NCBI GenBank assembly: GCA_041649635.1
Contig: JBAZMV010000003.1
Location: forward strand, 1-64,000
Length of the DNA stretch: 64,000 nucleotides
Origin: Dehalococcoidia bacterium
GTDB taxonomy: Bacteria; Chloroflexota; Dehalococcoidia; E44-bin15
Direction of reading: 5' to 3'
In this document: piece by piece, positions 42,115 to 50,883 of the stretch
Layout: each line of letters opens with the position of its first letter
How positions within the stretch are numbered: the first letter of the stretch is position 1
The notes under the pieces: generated by a model
What the model saw: only the letters and a program-made list of their open reading frames with translations
What the model was told of the DNA's origin: nothing
Database searches by the model: none
Program-made: the position numbers and the translations under genes

Positions 42115-42408
42115 CTAAGGTTCGTGGTAAATGGGCGCTCCCAGGTCTTTAATGGAGAAGTTGGAGAAGACATGATGTCCGTCCCAATCAAGGACACGCA
42201 GGTCGTCCTTATCCTGAAGGTCGTTCGCTACCGATTTGAAGCGGGTTACGTACTTCTCCTCCGCGATAGCCAGGGGAACTTCATAGGCGATGAACTTCTC
42301 TATACCTTTAACCGCCAGCTTCTTGATGAAGTTGTGGTCCGTCAGTGACTCATAAGAAGCCAGAATCAAGATGGGACCCGAGCCTGTAAAAAAAATCCCT
42401 GCCTTCAT
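42115..42408 (-). CDS. Hypothetical protein, 97 aa
   Basis: No named family was recognised. It begins KAGIFFTGSGPILILASYES and reads as a compact alpha/beta protein (VLDWDGHHVFSNFSI at the end). The ATG at 42408 has AAAGGAGG 8 bases upstream, much better than the ATG at 42456. Cytosolic; no neighbour suggests a role. Confidence 0.65.
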   Translation of the reverse strand: MKAGIFFTGSGPILILASYESLTDHNFIKKLAVKGIEKFIAYEVPLAIAEEKYVTRFKSVANDLQDKDDLRVLDWDGHHVFSNFSIKDLGAPIYHEP

Positions 42409-42559
42409 AATGATGCCTCCTTTTGCATATTTTGCCCGATATGCTTCGGCTTTCACTTTATATCCGACACAACCCCTGGTTTACGAGTGCAATACAGTAA
42501 GAGGAGGATAATATAGTTGATAACGGAGCAGATGTCAAGACAGTAAGAGAAGATAAAGA

Positions 42560-43114
42560 TTAGTAGATTACAAACGAGTCAATCATCTGCTGCGCAGTAT
42601 CCAAATAATTGGCATAAGCGCTCTCATATACCATATAGATTATTATGTATTCTGTACTATCCTTGATAGCATGAATCTCCATATTCTTCATAAGAAAGCC
42701 ATAATCTTCATCCTCCCAAGTGTAAACAACCTTATGGGCAGGTATACCAGCGATAGTCGTCACATTCGACTCAGAAAGATTGAAGTCTTGAACTGATTTT
42801 TCCCGATAACTAATCCATTCATCAACACGTTCACTCAATGTCATATTTAGTGCATCGTGAACATATATCATAAGTACTCCTTGTGGGCTAGATTCACCAG
42901 TCAATGGGGAGAAAAATTCTACGACATCAAACTGTCCTTCCACCTTCGTCCAATCCTGACGATACTGCATGCTTATGCCAAGACTACTATTGGAATATGT
43001 AGACCAACCAGGCAGAGGCGTCGGATTCGATTGTGGCCCCGAGCCACCACACGCGAAAGTGGTAACAAGCAACAACACTAGTAGCAGAGCTATAGAGGAC
43101 TTAACTATCTTCAT
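42560..43114 (-). CDS. Secreted lipoprotein, PsbP-like
   Basis: The 184-residue protein has a signal peptide with lipobox (VKSSIALLLVLLLVTTFAC, Cys22 followed by Gly-Gly), so it should be lipid-anchored outside the membrane. The mature part has GWSTYSNSSLGISMQYRQDW, the typical opening of PsbP/Mog1-fold lipoproteins common in Chloroflexota and Firmicutes, and ends TAQQMIDSFVIY. Such proteins have no single known function. Monocistronic. Confidence 0.75.
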   Translation of the reverse strand: MKIVKSSIALLLVLLLVTTFACGGSGPQSNPTPLPGWSTYSNSSLGISMQYRQDWTKVEGQFDVVEFFSPLTGESSPQGVLMIYVHDALNMTLSERVDEWISYREKSVQDFNLSESNVTTIAGIPAHKVVYTWEDEDYGFLMKNMEIHAIKDSTEYIIIYMVYESAYANYLDTAQQMIDSFVIY

Positions 43115-43147
43115 AGAAATCTTTTGTAAGAGACCAATCTTCGATTC

Positions 43148-43735
43148 TTAGATAAATTCCACCTTGCCGCTTTTGATATCGTAGAAGGCGGCGGATACCG
43201 TCAGTTTGCCGGATTTCACCAGCTCGGAGAGCACCGGCTTGCTGGACTTCAACTTTTCGGCAACCATGACGGCGTTAGCCCGGGCCGCATTGTTCACCAG
43301 GTCTCCCTGCTGATCCTTTACCTTCTCGACAGCGGGGCGGATAACCGAGGCGATGGCCGGCAGGTGCCCCTCCATCTCCCCGCCCGCGGCTGTGGCGGTG
43401 ATGGCCCCGCAGCTGCCATGTCCCAGCACGACGACCAGGGATACGTGCAGGTGCGCGGCGGCATACTCGATGCTGGCGAGCGAAACGTCATCGGCTATAT
43501 TACCCGCGTTCCTGACCACAAAGATATCGCCGACACCCTGGTCAAAAACTAATTCGACCGGTATCCGCGAATCGGAGCAGCCCAGGACTATAGCAAACGG
43601 ATGCTGCCCCTCAATCAACTCCGCCCGGCGCACGGACGTCTGATGGGGCCTTATGAACTTGCCGACGACGTACCTCTGGTTTCCCTCGGACAGCCTCTTT
43701 AAAGCCTCGTCAGCGCTAACAACGTCGGATTTCAT
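43148..43735 (-). CDS. Beta-class carbonic anhydrase
   Basis: This is the zinc enzyme for CO2/bicarbonate interconversion. CSDSRIPVELVFDQGVGDIF contains the Cys ligand and the Asp-Arg pair, and VVLGHGSCGAI the His and second Cys ligands. The start at 43735 (MKSDVVSADEALKRL) has GGAGAG 7-8 bases upstream; longer frames to 43798 lack a good site. Length (195 residues) is normal. No signal peptide, so cytosolic. Useful where bicarbonate feeds carboxylases. Confidence 0.9.
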   Translation of the reverse strand: MKSDVVSADEALKRLSEGNQRYVVGKFIRPHQTSVRRAELIEGQHPFAIVLGCSDSRIPVELVFDQGVGDIFVVRNAGNIADDVSLASIEYAAAHLHVSLVVVLGHGSCGAITATAAGGEMEGHLPAIASVIRPAVEKVKDQQGDLVNNAARANAVMVAEKLKSSKPVLSELVKSGKLTVSAAFYDIKSGKVEFI

Positions 43736-43822
43736 CTTGATTCTCTCCATTTCTACATTCATCGCGGGTAAAAGACGATTCTGAGACGTATTGTACATAG
43801 AATCGACAGGACAAGCAACGGT

Positions 43823-44674
43823 TCACTCCCCTGCCAGCACCCTGATCAGCGGCGGGATTAGGCTCTGTGCCATATCGCGGCGGCTGCCTCCGCACAGCAC
43901 GACGATGAGCCTCCCGCGACAAACTTCATTAGAGATACGTTTAAGCTCTTGCGCCATCATCGTATGCGCCCCGGTGCTCAGCCCCATATCGCCGTACTCG
44001 CCCTGCGTACCGTCGTAGCCCCAGTTCCAGAAGATGATCTCCGGCCTGAACGCGGCGGCGCGCGGTGCGAAGTTCTTTTTTACAAGGTCGACGTATTGTG
44101 CGTCGCTTACTTGCCACGATACGTTGACGTTCACATTATTGTTCTCCTCGAAATCGCCGCCGTGGCACAGGCACATATACAGCACATTGATGTCATCCTT
44201 AAATATCTCCCACGAGCCGTCGCCGTGATGCGCATCGGTATCGATAACGGCGAAACGTTTAGCGTTGAAAAGGGCGCGAAGGTCGCTTATGGCGATGGCG
44301 GCTCCGTTGAAATAGCAGCCCCCGCCGAAGGAATCGAAACCCGCATGATGATCGCCGTAGCCGGTGAAAACGAAGGCGTTGTCTATCTCGCCGCTCCATA
44401 TGCGACGCGCCGCGGCCACCGTGCCCGACACGGAGAGCATGACGCCGTCGAAATCATGCGTGCGCCTGACGCTCTCGACCATCCTGTCGCTGTGCACCCG
44501 GCGCACCAGGTCGAGCGGAACGAGTTCAAGATCGTAATCGGTCGGCGGCTTGCCCGGGTAGAACGCGTCGTAATAGAGGACGTTGTCCCGGGACAAAATG
44601 CCTTCGAGCGCGTCGGGGAAATCGCGCAGACGCTCGCCGTCTTGATAGTGGAAGAATATGCCTGTTTTTTTCAT
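43823..44674 (-). CDS. HDAC-superfamily deacetylase (acetylpolyamine amidohydrolase-like)
   Basis: This 283-residue protein has GYGDHHAGFDSFGGGCYFNG (the active-site His pair and glycine-rich loop) and AVIDTDAHHGDGSWEIF (Asp and His zinc ligands). NWGYDGTQGEYGDMGLS corresponds to the third-ligand region (normally Asp in the GFD position; here GYD). Bacterial members deacetylate polyamines, acetoin-related or small amides. The start at 44674 (KKTGIFFHYQDG) is the family-like one; a longer frame to 44749 adds unrelated residues. The small-molecule substrate is unknown. Confidence 0.8.
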   Translation of the reverse strand: MKKTGIFFHYQDGERLRDFPDALEGILSRDNVLYYDAFYPGKPPTDYDLELVPLDLVRRVHSDRMVESVRRTHDFDGVMLSVSGTVAAARRIWSGEIDNAFVFTGYGDHHAGFDSFGGGCYFNGAAIAISDLRALFNAKRFAVIDTDAHHGDGSWEIFKDDINVLYMCLCHGGDFEENNNVNVNVSWQVSDAQYVDLVKKNFAPRAAAFRPEIIFWNWGYDGTQGEYGDMGLSTGAHTMMAQELKRISNEVCRGRLIVVLCGGSRRDMAQSLIPPLIRVLAGE

Positions 44675-44778
44675 TATAGTGCCAATCGAACATGCCTTTG
44701 GATTGCCCGATAATACCGGCATGATATCGCCGGTGGATAAAGGCGTCAAGCGAGGCCCGTATATTCCGGACGATTAAT

Positions 44779-45954
44779 TTAGACGGAGATCGGATATCTT
44801 CCGTACTTGTGCACCGCCTCGACCATCCACCCGAGCCTGTCGCCATCTACATAGGGATGAGAGTGGCTCGCCGATAAAATGTATCCGCCGCCCCTGGCCG
44901 CATCCTTCAGCGCCTGTTTCACGGCTTCTTCGATCTCCTCCCGTGTCCCCCGCACCAGCAGGTAAGATACGTCCAGGTTGCCGACAAGAACCAGCTTGTG
45001 CCCCACCTGCTCCCTCACCCTTCCCAGTTCCATGCCCGCCGTCGGCTCCATCGTTATGATACCGTCGAATCCCCAATCGATGAACATGTCCAGCAGCTTG
45101 TAGATGTTTCCGCATGAGTGCCAGATTAGCTTCTTATTTCTCTTGTGCACCAGTTCAGAGACACGCCTGTAGCTCTCGCCCAACAACTTCTCTATCATTT
45201 CGGGACGCATCATCGGGCCGGTCTTCTGTCCCAGGTCATCGCCGCCGAGCACTATATCGACGTCGCATTCCATTACCGCTTCCAGACACCTGATATACAG
45301 ATCGGTCTGATATTCGATAACCTTCTTAACAAACTCAGGCTTCTGATAAACAAGGCTAGTGAAATTCACGAAACCGATTGGCTGCCAGCTGTTCTCGAAT
45401 ATCCCCGGAGCGGCGTAGCCGATAGGAAGTATCTTGTCGCCGTAACGCTCGGTCAGCTTCTTATGAAAGTCGGCCACGTTTTGCACAAGCCTGTCGCATA
45501 GCGGCGCGTTCTCCTCGACCCACCTATCCCATTGCTCCTCGGTCGGACACAGCGCGCGGCTGTAGTTTACCGTCAGTCCGCCATCTTCGGCTGTTCCCAG
45601 CTCCCAGACGCGGCCGTAGACGTCATGCCAAACCAATCCCAGCGAACTCTCGGCATCCCTGTGAAGCTGCATGAACGCATATATGATCCAGTTGGCGTCA
45701 AAACCCAGTTGAATAGCACACTCGAGGGCGCCGGCGAAGTTGCCGCCGTACATCCGGCTCCAGAACCAGTTGGCGTTCATGAGTCCCTTGACCACCTGCC
45801 CCAGCACGGGCTTCTTCAGCAGGCCGGCGAAGTCGACGGGCTTTTTACCCTTTATTTGGTTAACGGTGGAAGGATCCATGATCAGCCCCATAACGGGCAC
45901 CTGATCCGGCTCCTCGTGGTTCATAGCGGTTAAAATCCGCTCCTTAAAATTCAT
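44779..45954 (-). CDS. UroD-family corrinoid methyltransferase (MtaA/CmuA-like)
   Basis: The 391-residue protein starts NFKERILTAMNHEEPDQVPV, the usual opening of UroD/MtaA/CmuA proteins, and has KLIWHSCGNIYKLLDMFID (the zinc-binding His-x-Cys) and GFDGIITMEPTAG. The late Cys of true MtaA (GCE) is not evident; the corresponding region reads YILSASHSHPYVDGD. MtaA-type enzymes move methyl groups between corrinoid proteins and cofactors. The ATG overlaps the stop of the corrinoid-protein gene (ATGA), so the two are made together. The missing Cys makes the activity uncertain. Confidence 0.85.
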   Translation of the reverse strand: MNFKERILTAMNHEEPDQVPVMGLIMDPSTVNQIKGKKPVDFAGLLKKPVLGQVVKGLMNANWFWSRMYGGNFAGALECAIQLGFDANWIIYAFMQLHRDAESSLGLVWHDVYGRVWELGTAEDGGLTVNYSRALCPTEEQWDRWVEENAPLCDRLVQNVADFHKKLTERYGDKILPIGYAAPGIFENSWQPIGFVNFTSLVYQKPEFVKKVIEYQTDLYIRCLEAVMECDVDIVLGGDDLGQKTGPMMRPEMIEKLLGESYRRVSELVHKRNKKLIWHSCGNIYKLLDMFIDWGFDGIITMEPTAGMELGRVREQVGHKLVLVGNLDVSYLLVRGTREEIEEAVKQALKDAARGGGYILSASHSHPYVDGDRLGWMVEAVHKYGRYPISV

Positions 45955-46604
45955 CGCCCCGCCATCCAACCCTTTACTATATCCGTGCCGGTAACCGCAT
46001 CGGGAGCGAAGGCATCTACGCCTACTTCCTTCGCGTACTTCTCCGTCATGGCCGCGCCGCCGATGATTATCTTAACGCTGCTCCTCAAGAGTTCCTTCTC
46101 CATTTCACGGACGACCTTTTCCAGGCTTTTAGTCATCGTGGTCATGATGCAGGACATGCCCAGAACTTCAGGCTTGTGCTCTTTTATTGCAGCGATGAAC
46201 TTGGCGGTCGGAACATCGATACCGAGGTCGATAATATTGAACCCGACGCTGCGCGCGTGGTTGATGAAGATATTCTTTCCAAGGTCGTGAAGGTCGCCGG
46301 CCACGGTGCCGACAACGATAGTGCCGATCTGATCGGAAGCCTCTCCGGTCATCAGCGGCGAAAGGATTTTCAATACCTTGCCGGCGATCTCCCCCGCATA
46401 TACCAGCTCCGCCAGATACCACTCGCCGCTCTGAAATCTTTTACCTACCGTGTCAAGAGCGCCGGACACCACTGCTATCGCCTTCCTGGCATCTATATCG
46501 TGACTTCCGTCGGCTAGAGACGCCGCGACCTCAATCGTGCCTTCCATATCAAGGTCGAGAAACCTGTCATTAAGCTGGGCGAGCGCTTCGTTCCCACCGG
46601 TCAT
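45951..46604 (-). CDS. Corrinoid (B12-binding) methyltransferase subunit
   Basis: The 217-residue protein has the methionine-synthase-like cap helices (about residues 1-85) and a B12 domain with GTVAGDLHDLGKNI (DxHxxG, His is the lower cobalt ligand), VPEVLGMSC-like strand KPEVLGMSCIMTTM and VKIIIGGAAMTEKYAKEVG. It carries the methyl group on cobalt in the cytosol. It stands between an alcohol dehydrogenase gene (18 bases upstream) and a UroD-type methyltransferase gene (4-base overlap). Confidence 0.9.
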   Translation of the reverse strand: MTGGNEALAQLNDRFLDLDMEGTIEVAASLADGSHDIDARKAIAVVSGALDTVGKRFQSGEWYLAELVYAGEIAGKVLKILSPLMTGEASDQIGTIVVGTVAGDLHDLGKNIFINHARSVGFNIIDLGIDVPTAKFIAAIKEHKPEVLGMSCIMTTMTKSLEKVVREMEKELLRSSVKIIIGGAAMTEKYAKEVGVDAFAPDAVTGTDIVKGWMAGR

Positions 46605-46621
46605 CGAACCACCTCCGGAAA

Positions 46622-47605
46622 CTATATTTCCAGCATTACTTTTATCACGTCGTTCGATCTCAGTTGTGTTTCAAAGGCCTCTTTCACTTCATCGAGAGGG
46701 AACCTGTAAGATATCATTTCCTTAGTCTTGATCTTGCCCTGATGCATAAGCTCCGTAGCCATATCCCATTTCTGGCCGCCGCAGCCTCTTATGGTGAGGT
46801 TATGCCAGATGACAACCTCGCTGATCAGCTCCCGGCTCATCTCGACTCCCTGCTCGAAGAAGCCGACCTGCATCACGGTGCCGAGGAACTTAAGCATGCG
46901 CGGCGCCTGGGTGAAAGCCACGGGCGAGCCCGAGCACTCGAAGACGACGTTGGCCTTCCATCCACCGGTAGCCTCTATGACGGCGGATACGGCGTCGACG
47001 CTCGACGGGTCGATGACCACGTCGGCCCCGACCTTTGCCGCCATCTCCCTGCGCCCCTTAGACGGCTCGCTGACGATGACTTTGGGAATGCCGAAGGCCT
47101 TGCACGCCTGCACCAGCCCGAGCCCGATCATCCCCGATCCAAGTATCACCACTATATCGTCATGCTTGAGATTCGCCTGCTCGAAGGCGTAACAGGCGAT
47201 CGATGTCGGCTCCACGGTGGCCGCCTCCTCCCAGTCCATGTTGTCAGGGATATGAAGGAATGAATCGCCGACGAGAGGATTTGGCACGGCCACATATTCC
47301 GCCATGGCGCCATCGAGACCCTCGCCGGGAACGGCCACACCTTTGCTGTCGATCTGATAGCCGGTGCCCAGAACCCTGTCCCCTTTTTTCAACCCTTTCA
47401 CGTCCTTACCGATCTCAACTACCTCGCCGCTGAACTCATGGCCGAGGATACGGCTCGGCACAATACCGGTGCGATAGGCATGAAGATCGGTGCCGCAGAT
47501 GCCGCAGGCTTTAACCTTTACCAGAACGTCGCCGTCACCTATGACAGGCATGTCGACGGATTCCAATCGAATATCGCGCGGGCCGTGAATTATAGCTGCC
47601 TTCAT
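46622..47605 (-). CDS. Zinc-dependent alcohol dehydrogenase
   Basis: The 327-residue protein has KVKACGICGTDLHAYRTG (catalytic-zinc Cys and the Cys-Gly-x-Asp relay), RILGHEFSGEVVEIG (His-Glu) and a Rossmann motif VVILGSGMIGLGLVQACKAF. The four-Cys structural-zinc loop of classical enzymes is shortened (GTGYQIDSKGVAVPGEG has no Cys), as in the threonine/sorbitol-dehydrogenase-like branch. First gene of the operon, with AAGGGGGT before the ATG. It may produce or oxidise the alcohol or aldehyde linked to the methyl group handled downstream. Confidence 0.9.
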   Translation of the reverse strand: MKAAIIHGPRDIRLESVDMPVIGDGDVLVKVKACGICGTDLHAYRTGIVPSRILGHEFSGEVVEIGKDVKGLKKGDRVLGTGYQIDSKGVAVPGEGLDGAMAEYVAVPNPLVGDSFLHIPDNMDWEEAATVEPTSIACYAFEQANLKHDDIVVILGSGMIGLGLVQACKAFGIPKVIVSEPSKGRREMAAKVGADVVIDPSSVDAVSAVIEATGGWKANVVFECSGSPVAFTQAPRMLKFLGTVMQVGFFEQGVEMSRELISEVVIWHNLTIRGCGGQKWDMATELMHQGKIKTKEMISYRFPLDEVKEAFETQLRSNDVIKVMLEI

Positions 47606-47782
47606 TTGACCCCCTTTAAAAAGTTATAGCAGTATAACAGCATCACAGGCATTAGGCAATAACTTTTCGTTGAACAGGAAAATACGATTAATAAAAGTGA
47701 ATATGAAATAAGGGTTACCTTTAGAACGAAATATGGTTATACGAAAAGGCAATCCAGCGATACGGATAAGAGCAGTTCAACG

Positions 47783-48244
47783 TTATTCTTTCTTGGGATA
47801 TATTGTGGACATCGGTATGATTGACATGACGCCATCGGCTTTGGCCACAAGCCGTCCTTCATCATCATTGAACAATGCTTCTACATGAACCGATTTCTTG
47901 CTGCGGTGCAGAACCCGCCCTTCGATGTGCAACGTCCCGCTCGACACCGGCCGGAAGTAGGTAATGCGGAGATCACTTGTGCTATAACCTTCGTCTTTCA
48001 ATACCGTCATCACCGTATAACAGAACGTCATATCGGCCAGCACGCCAAAGTAGCCTCCGAAGAGGTGGCCGCGGCTGTTGTGGTACTTCTCTGAAATATG
48101 GAACTCGGCGGAGATCTTACCTTGGGACCACGATTTCAATTGGGGAAATTCCAGGTGGTCGGCACAGGGAGTATAGCTGGGAAAATCCTCCCGACTCGTC
48201 TTACCGCTGACTAGTGTATCCAATATTGTAGACCACTGGAACAT
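47783..48244 (-). CDS. Hotdog-fold thioesterase (PaaI-like)
   Basis: The 153-residue protein has HNSRGHLFGGYFGVLADMTF (about residues 55-74), the hotdog helix motif with the catalytic acid, then LRITYFRPVSSGTLHIEGRV and SVHVEALFNDDEGRLVAKA. PaaI-type enzymes hydrolyse aromatic or acyl-CoA esters. It is separated by about 180 bases from the alcohol dehydrogenase gene and 66 from the next gene; operon membership is unclear. Confidence 0.8.
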   Translation of the reverse strand: MFQWSTILDTLVSGKTSREDFPSYTPCADHLEFPQLKSWSQGKISAEFHISEKYHNSRGHLFGGYFGVLADMTFCYTVMTVLKDEGYSTSDLRITYFRPVSSGTLHIEGRVLHRSKKSVHVEALFNDDEGRLVAKADGVMSIIPMSTIYPKKE

Positions 48245-48310
48245 GATTTTATCGTCGAACCTTACCTAAATATCATAGCACACCAAGCCGAAAATATAAT
48301 AACTCCAGGC

Positions 48311-49438
48311 TTATAGTATGCCATCGACTATAGCTGCCACTAGCTTTGCTATCGACGGCGACGCGGTTAATCCCGGTGATTCGATGCCGATGAGGTTGAT
48401 GAAACCAAACAAGCCCTTATCGCCCTCCTCGCGGATAATGAAATCGCGGATATCCTCCCCAGGGCCCTGCAGCTTGGGGCGCACCCCCGCCATCTCAGGA
48501 GAGAGGTCTTCGTATTCGATGAACGGCAGGAACGGCTTCACCGACTCGTAAAAAAGCTGCTGATTGCGGTCATCTATAGCATAATCGACTTTATCGACGT
48601 ACTTGGCGCTGGGCCCAAGCAGCATGCGCCCATCCATATCCAGTGTGGCGTGAATGCCGACGCCGGTAATCTTCGGCAGCGGCACCGGGTAGACGAGATG
48701 ACTAATCAACTTCGACTTGCCGCCGCTCACGTTAAAGTACTCTCCCTTGCAGTAGTGCAGTCGGTATCCCGCGGCGTCGATATCGATATCTGCCATCGCA
48801 GCGATTTTATCGCTATTCAGTCCGGCACAGTTTATCACTATCTCCGATTCAATCGAGAAGCGGCCTGCTTCGTCTTTTATCGATACCCGATATCCATCAA
48901 CGGCTCGCTCGACGGCGACAACCTCTGTGTTGAACGCGATGTGCGCGCCCGCATCCTGAACCATCGACAGGAAGTAACGCATCAGCGCGTGGGCGTCCAT
49001 CACGCCCGTCGTTGGAGAAAACAACGCGGCGACACCTTCCACTTCCGGTTCGAGAGACTTCAATTCTCTCCGCGACACCATGCGTAATCCTTCGACTCCG
49101 TTGCGCAGGCCATTATCCAGCAGCGACTCAAGCTGAGCGATCTCGTTGTTGTTCACAGCCACGATAAGCTTGCCCGTGCGTCTATGCGGAATACCATAAC
49201 GTTCGCATGTCTCATACATCATGCGATTTCCTTCGACACATAGCCCGGCCTTGAGCGAGCCTTCGGGGTAATAGATACCGGCGTGGATAACGCCGCTGTT
49301 CCTGCTGCTGGACTCACGCCCGAACGTCTCATTCTTCTCAAGCACGTACACACTCCTGCCGCGGCGTGTTACTTCGGCAGCCAACGCCAGCCCGATAACT
49401 CCGGCGCCGATTATCGTAATATCAACACTGTTCGACAT
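48311..49438 (-). CDS. lhgO: L-2-hydroxyglutarate oxidase/dehydrogenase-like flavoprotein
   Basis: The 375-residue protein has the FAD motif ITIIGAGVIGLALAAEVTRRG (residues 8-28), followed by FGRESSSRNSGVIHAGIYY and LKAGLCVEGNRMMYETCERY, which are characteristic of LhgO/L2HGDH rather than glycine oxidase. It ends GFINLIGIESPGLTASPSIA, the C-terminal FAD contact. It oxidises L-2-hydroxyglutarate to 2-oxoglutarate, passing electrons to quinone or oxygen. AGGAG precedes the ATG. Monocistronic. Confidence 0.85.
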   Translation of the reverse strand: MSNSVDITIIGAGVIGLALAAEVTRRGRSVYVLEKNETFGRESSSRNSGVIHAGIYYPEGSLKAGLCVEGNRMMYETCERYGIPHRRTGKLIVAVNNNEIAQLESLLDNGLRNGVEGLRMVSRRELKSLEPEVEGVAALFSPTTGVMDAHALMRYFLSMVQDAGAHIAFNTEVVAVERAVDGYRVSIKDEAGRFSIESEIVINCAGLNSDKIAAMADIDIDAAGYRLHYCKGEYFNVSGGKSKLISHLVYPVPLPKITGVGIHATLDMDGRMLLGPSAKYVDKVDYAIDDRNQQLFYESVKPFLPFIEYEDLSPEMAGVRPKLQGPGEDIRDFIIREEGDKGLFGFINLIGIESPGLTASPSIAKLVAAIVDGIL

Positions 49439-49500
49439 TTACGAGCACTCCTACTAACATATTACACCAGATATAGTCGCTGTTACGATAAGGGCTGTCT

Positions 49501-49537
49501 TGAAAAAACAAATAGAGCCACGTTATGTGGCTCTATT
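49501..49537 (-). terminator. Intrinsic terminator of the small zinc-ribbon gene
   Basis: AATAGAGCCAC and GTGGCTCTATT form an 11-bp stem with a short loop; on the minus strand it is followed by TGTTTTTT. Confidence 0.8.
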
Positions 49538-49559
49538 CTTTGTATTCTGCCTGATCGTC

Positions 49560-49697
49560 TTACTTACCGATGCGAAAGACCTTTGTTCCACAGCTAGGAC
49601 ACGAGCCCTTGGTCGCCGGCCGACCGTTCTTCATCTTGATCTGCGTCGGACTCTTGATCTCCACCTTTTTCCTGCACTTCATGCAATAAGCCTGCAT
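49560..49697 (-). CDS. DUF5679-like zinc-ribbon protein, 45 aa
   Basis: It reads QAYCMKCRKKVEIKSPTQI, then KNGRPATKGSCPSCGTKVFR before TAA: two CxxC pairs about 29 residues apart with a basic middle, the pattern of the very small DUF5679 proteins abundant in Chloroflexota. GAGGG precedes the ATG, and a strong terminator follows the stop. Probably binds nucleic acid or zinc; function unknown. Confidence 0.8.
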   Translation of the reverse strand: MQAYCMKCRKKVEIKSPTQIKMKNGRPATKGSCPSCGTKVFRIGK

Positions 49698-49867
49698 TTA
49701 GTCCCTCCTCTAACTGTATTTGGCAAGAGATTAGCAGTAAAATAGGAATAAGTCAAGAGGTAGCGCATCGAAAGACACCAATTGGCATGTGTGTGCAACG
49801 ACCATGGCGGCTTAAATTCACATGGCGAATCCGTCGATTGAACGTTGATAAGTAACTCTCTCCCGTT

Positions 49868-49910
49868 TGTGACCTAAGTCATAGCTGCCATTTCGTCCAT
49901 CGTTTATTAT
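49868..49910 (+). promoter_or_regulatory. CRP/FNR-type site and promoter of the FrdX-like genes
   Basis: TGTGA-CCTAAG-TCATA (49868-49883) matches the CRP/FNR superfamily half-sites, close to the TTGTGA-N6-TCACAA type of HcpR. A TATTAT -10 box lies at 49905-49910; a start about 7 bases later puts the site centre near -41.5, the usual position for class II activation. The downstream ferredoxin gene is of a kind often controlled by HcpR under nitrosative stress. Confidence 0.55.
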
Positions 49911-49942
49911 TCTGGAAGACATCGAAGAAGGAGCGCGTGATA

Positions 49943-50167
49943 ATGAAACAAAGATGCCCGGGACAGGATTTCAGGAAGCTGAGTGCGCAAATAAACCAAT
50001 GCCCGGACTGCGGCGCCGATGTCGAAATATTCTCCAACGAGACCAAGGTGAAATGCCATATATGCGGCTCGATGGTATATAAAGACAAGATCCCATCCTG
50101 TGCTGAGTGGTGCGCGTCGGCGCGGGAGTGTCTAGGAGAGAAAAGATGGAAACAGTCAGGAAGATAG
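49943..50167 (+). CDS. Double zinc-ribbon hypothetical protein, 74 aa
   Basis: It has KQRCPGQDFRKL, CPDCGADVEIF, VKCHICGSMVYKDKIPSC and AEWCASARECLG: two CxxC pairs plus several further cysteines, a pattern seen in small proteins of anaerobes encoded next to redox genes. The ATG at 49943 follows AAGGAG. Its end overlaps the start of the ferredoxin-like gene by 22 bases. It may be a metal or redox accessory. Confidence 0.75.
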   Translation: MKQRCPGQDFRKLSAQINQCPDCGADVEIFSNETKVKCHICGSMVYKDKIPSCAEWCASARECLGEKRWKQSGR

Positions 50168-50883
50168 TCCGTATCGATGAAGATAAGTGCGACGGCTGCG
50201 GCCTGTGCGCGGAGGCATGCGCGGAAGGGGCGATTCAGATGGTCGACGGCAAGGCCAGGCTTATTAACGAGGCTCACTGCGACGGGCTCGGCGCCTGCAT
50301 AGGGGAGTGCCCGCGTGGAGCGATCACTCTGGAAGAGAAATGTGCGGAGCCGTATGACGACAGCGCCGATTATCATAAAGCGCAAGAGAAGCCTGCCGAG
50401 ACTGAGAAATGCAGCTGCCCTTCCATGCGTATAGAGCAGGTTCAGAGGAAGTCCGGCATCGCGGGTAACCACGAACACAACCCATCCATGCTAGGACACT
50501 GGCCGGTGCAGCTGGCGCTGGTCCCTCCCGGCGCGCCGTTCCTGGAAGGGACGGACCTGCTTCTGGTATCGGACTGTGTGCCCTTCGCCTACGCCGACTT
50601 CCATCGCGATTTCCTCAACGGCAGATCCGTACTTGTGGCCTGTCCCAAGCTCGACGACGCTCGGGCTCATATACAAAAACTGACTTCGATACTGCGCGGT
50701 TCGACCATCAAAAGCATAACCGTGGCACGCATGGAGGTGCCCTGCTGCTCCGGGTTGACCGCTATGGCAAAACAAGCCCTGGAAATCAGCGGGAAAGAGA
50801 TTCCATTGAAAGAAGTGGTTATAGGCATCAGGGGTAATATTAAGGAAACCGCTTCTCAGGCACAAGGCTCTTCTGGAGCTTGA
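50146..50883 (+). CDS. Ferredoxin-type iron-sulfur protein (FrdX-like)
   Basis: The 245-residue protein has two clusters of Cys: CDGCGLCAEACAEGAI and CDGLGACIGECPRGAI (N-terminal 60 residues). The second has Leu-Gly in place of the second Cys, so it holds one normal 4Fe-4S cluster and one altered site. The C-terminal region (HWPVQLALVPPGAPFLEG, LLLVSDCVPFAYADFH, MEVPCCSGLTAMAKQAL) is that of FrdX proteins, often encoded beside hybrid cluster protein. No hcp gene is in the window. The ATG at 50146 follows AGGAGAG. Role in electron transfer during NO or oxygen stress is inferred from the family. Confidence 0.8.
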   Translation: METVRKIVRIDEDKCDGCGLCAEACAEGAIQMVDGKARLINEAHCDGLGACIGECPRGAITLEEKCAEPYDDSADYHKAQEKPAETEKCSCPSMRIEQVQRKSGIAGNHEHNPSMLGHWPVQLALVPPGAPFLEGTDLLLVSDCVPFAYADFHRDFLNGRSVLVACPKLDDARAHIQKLTSILRGSTIKSITVARMEVPCCSGLTAMAKQALEISGKEIPLKEVVIGIRGNIKETASQAQGSSGA

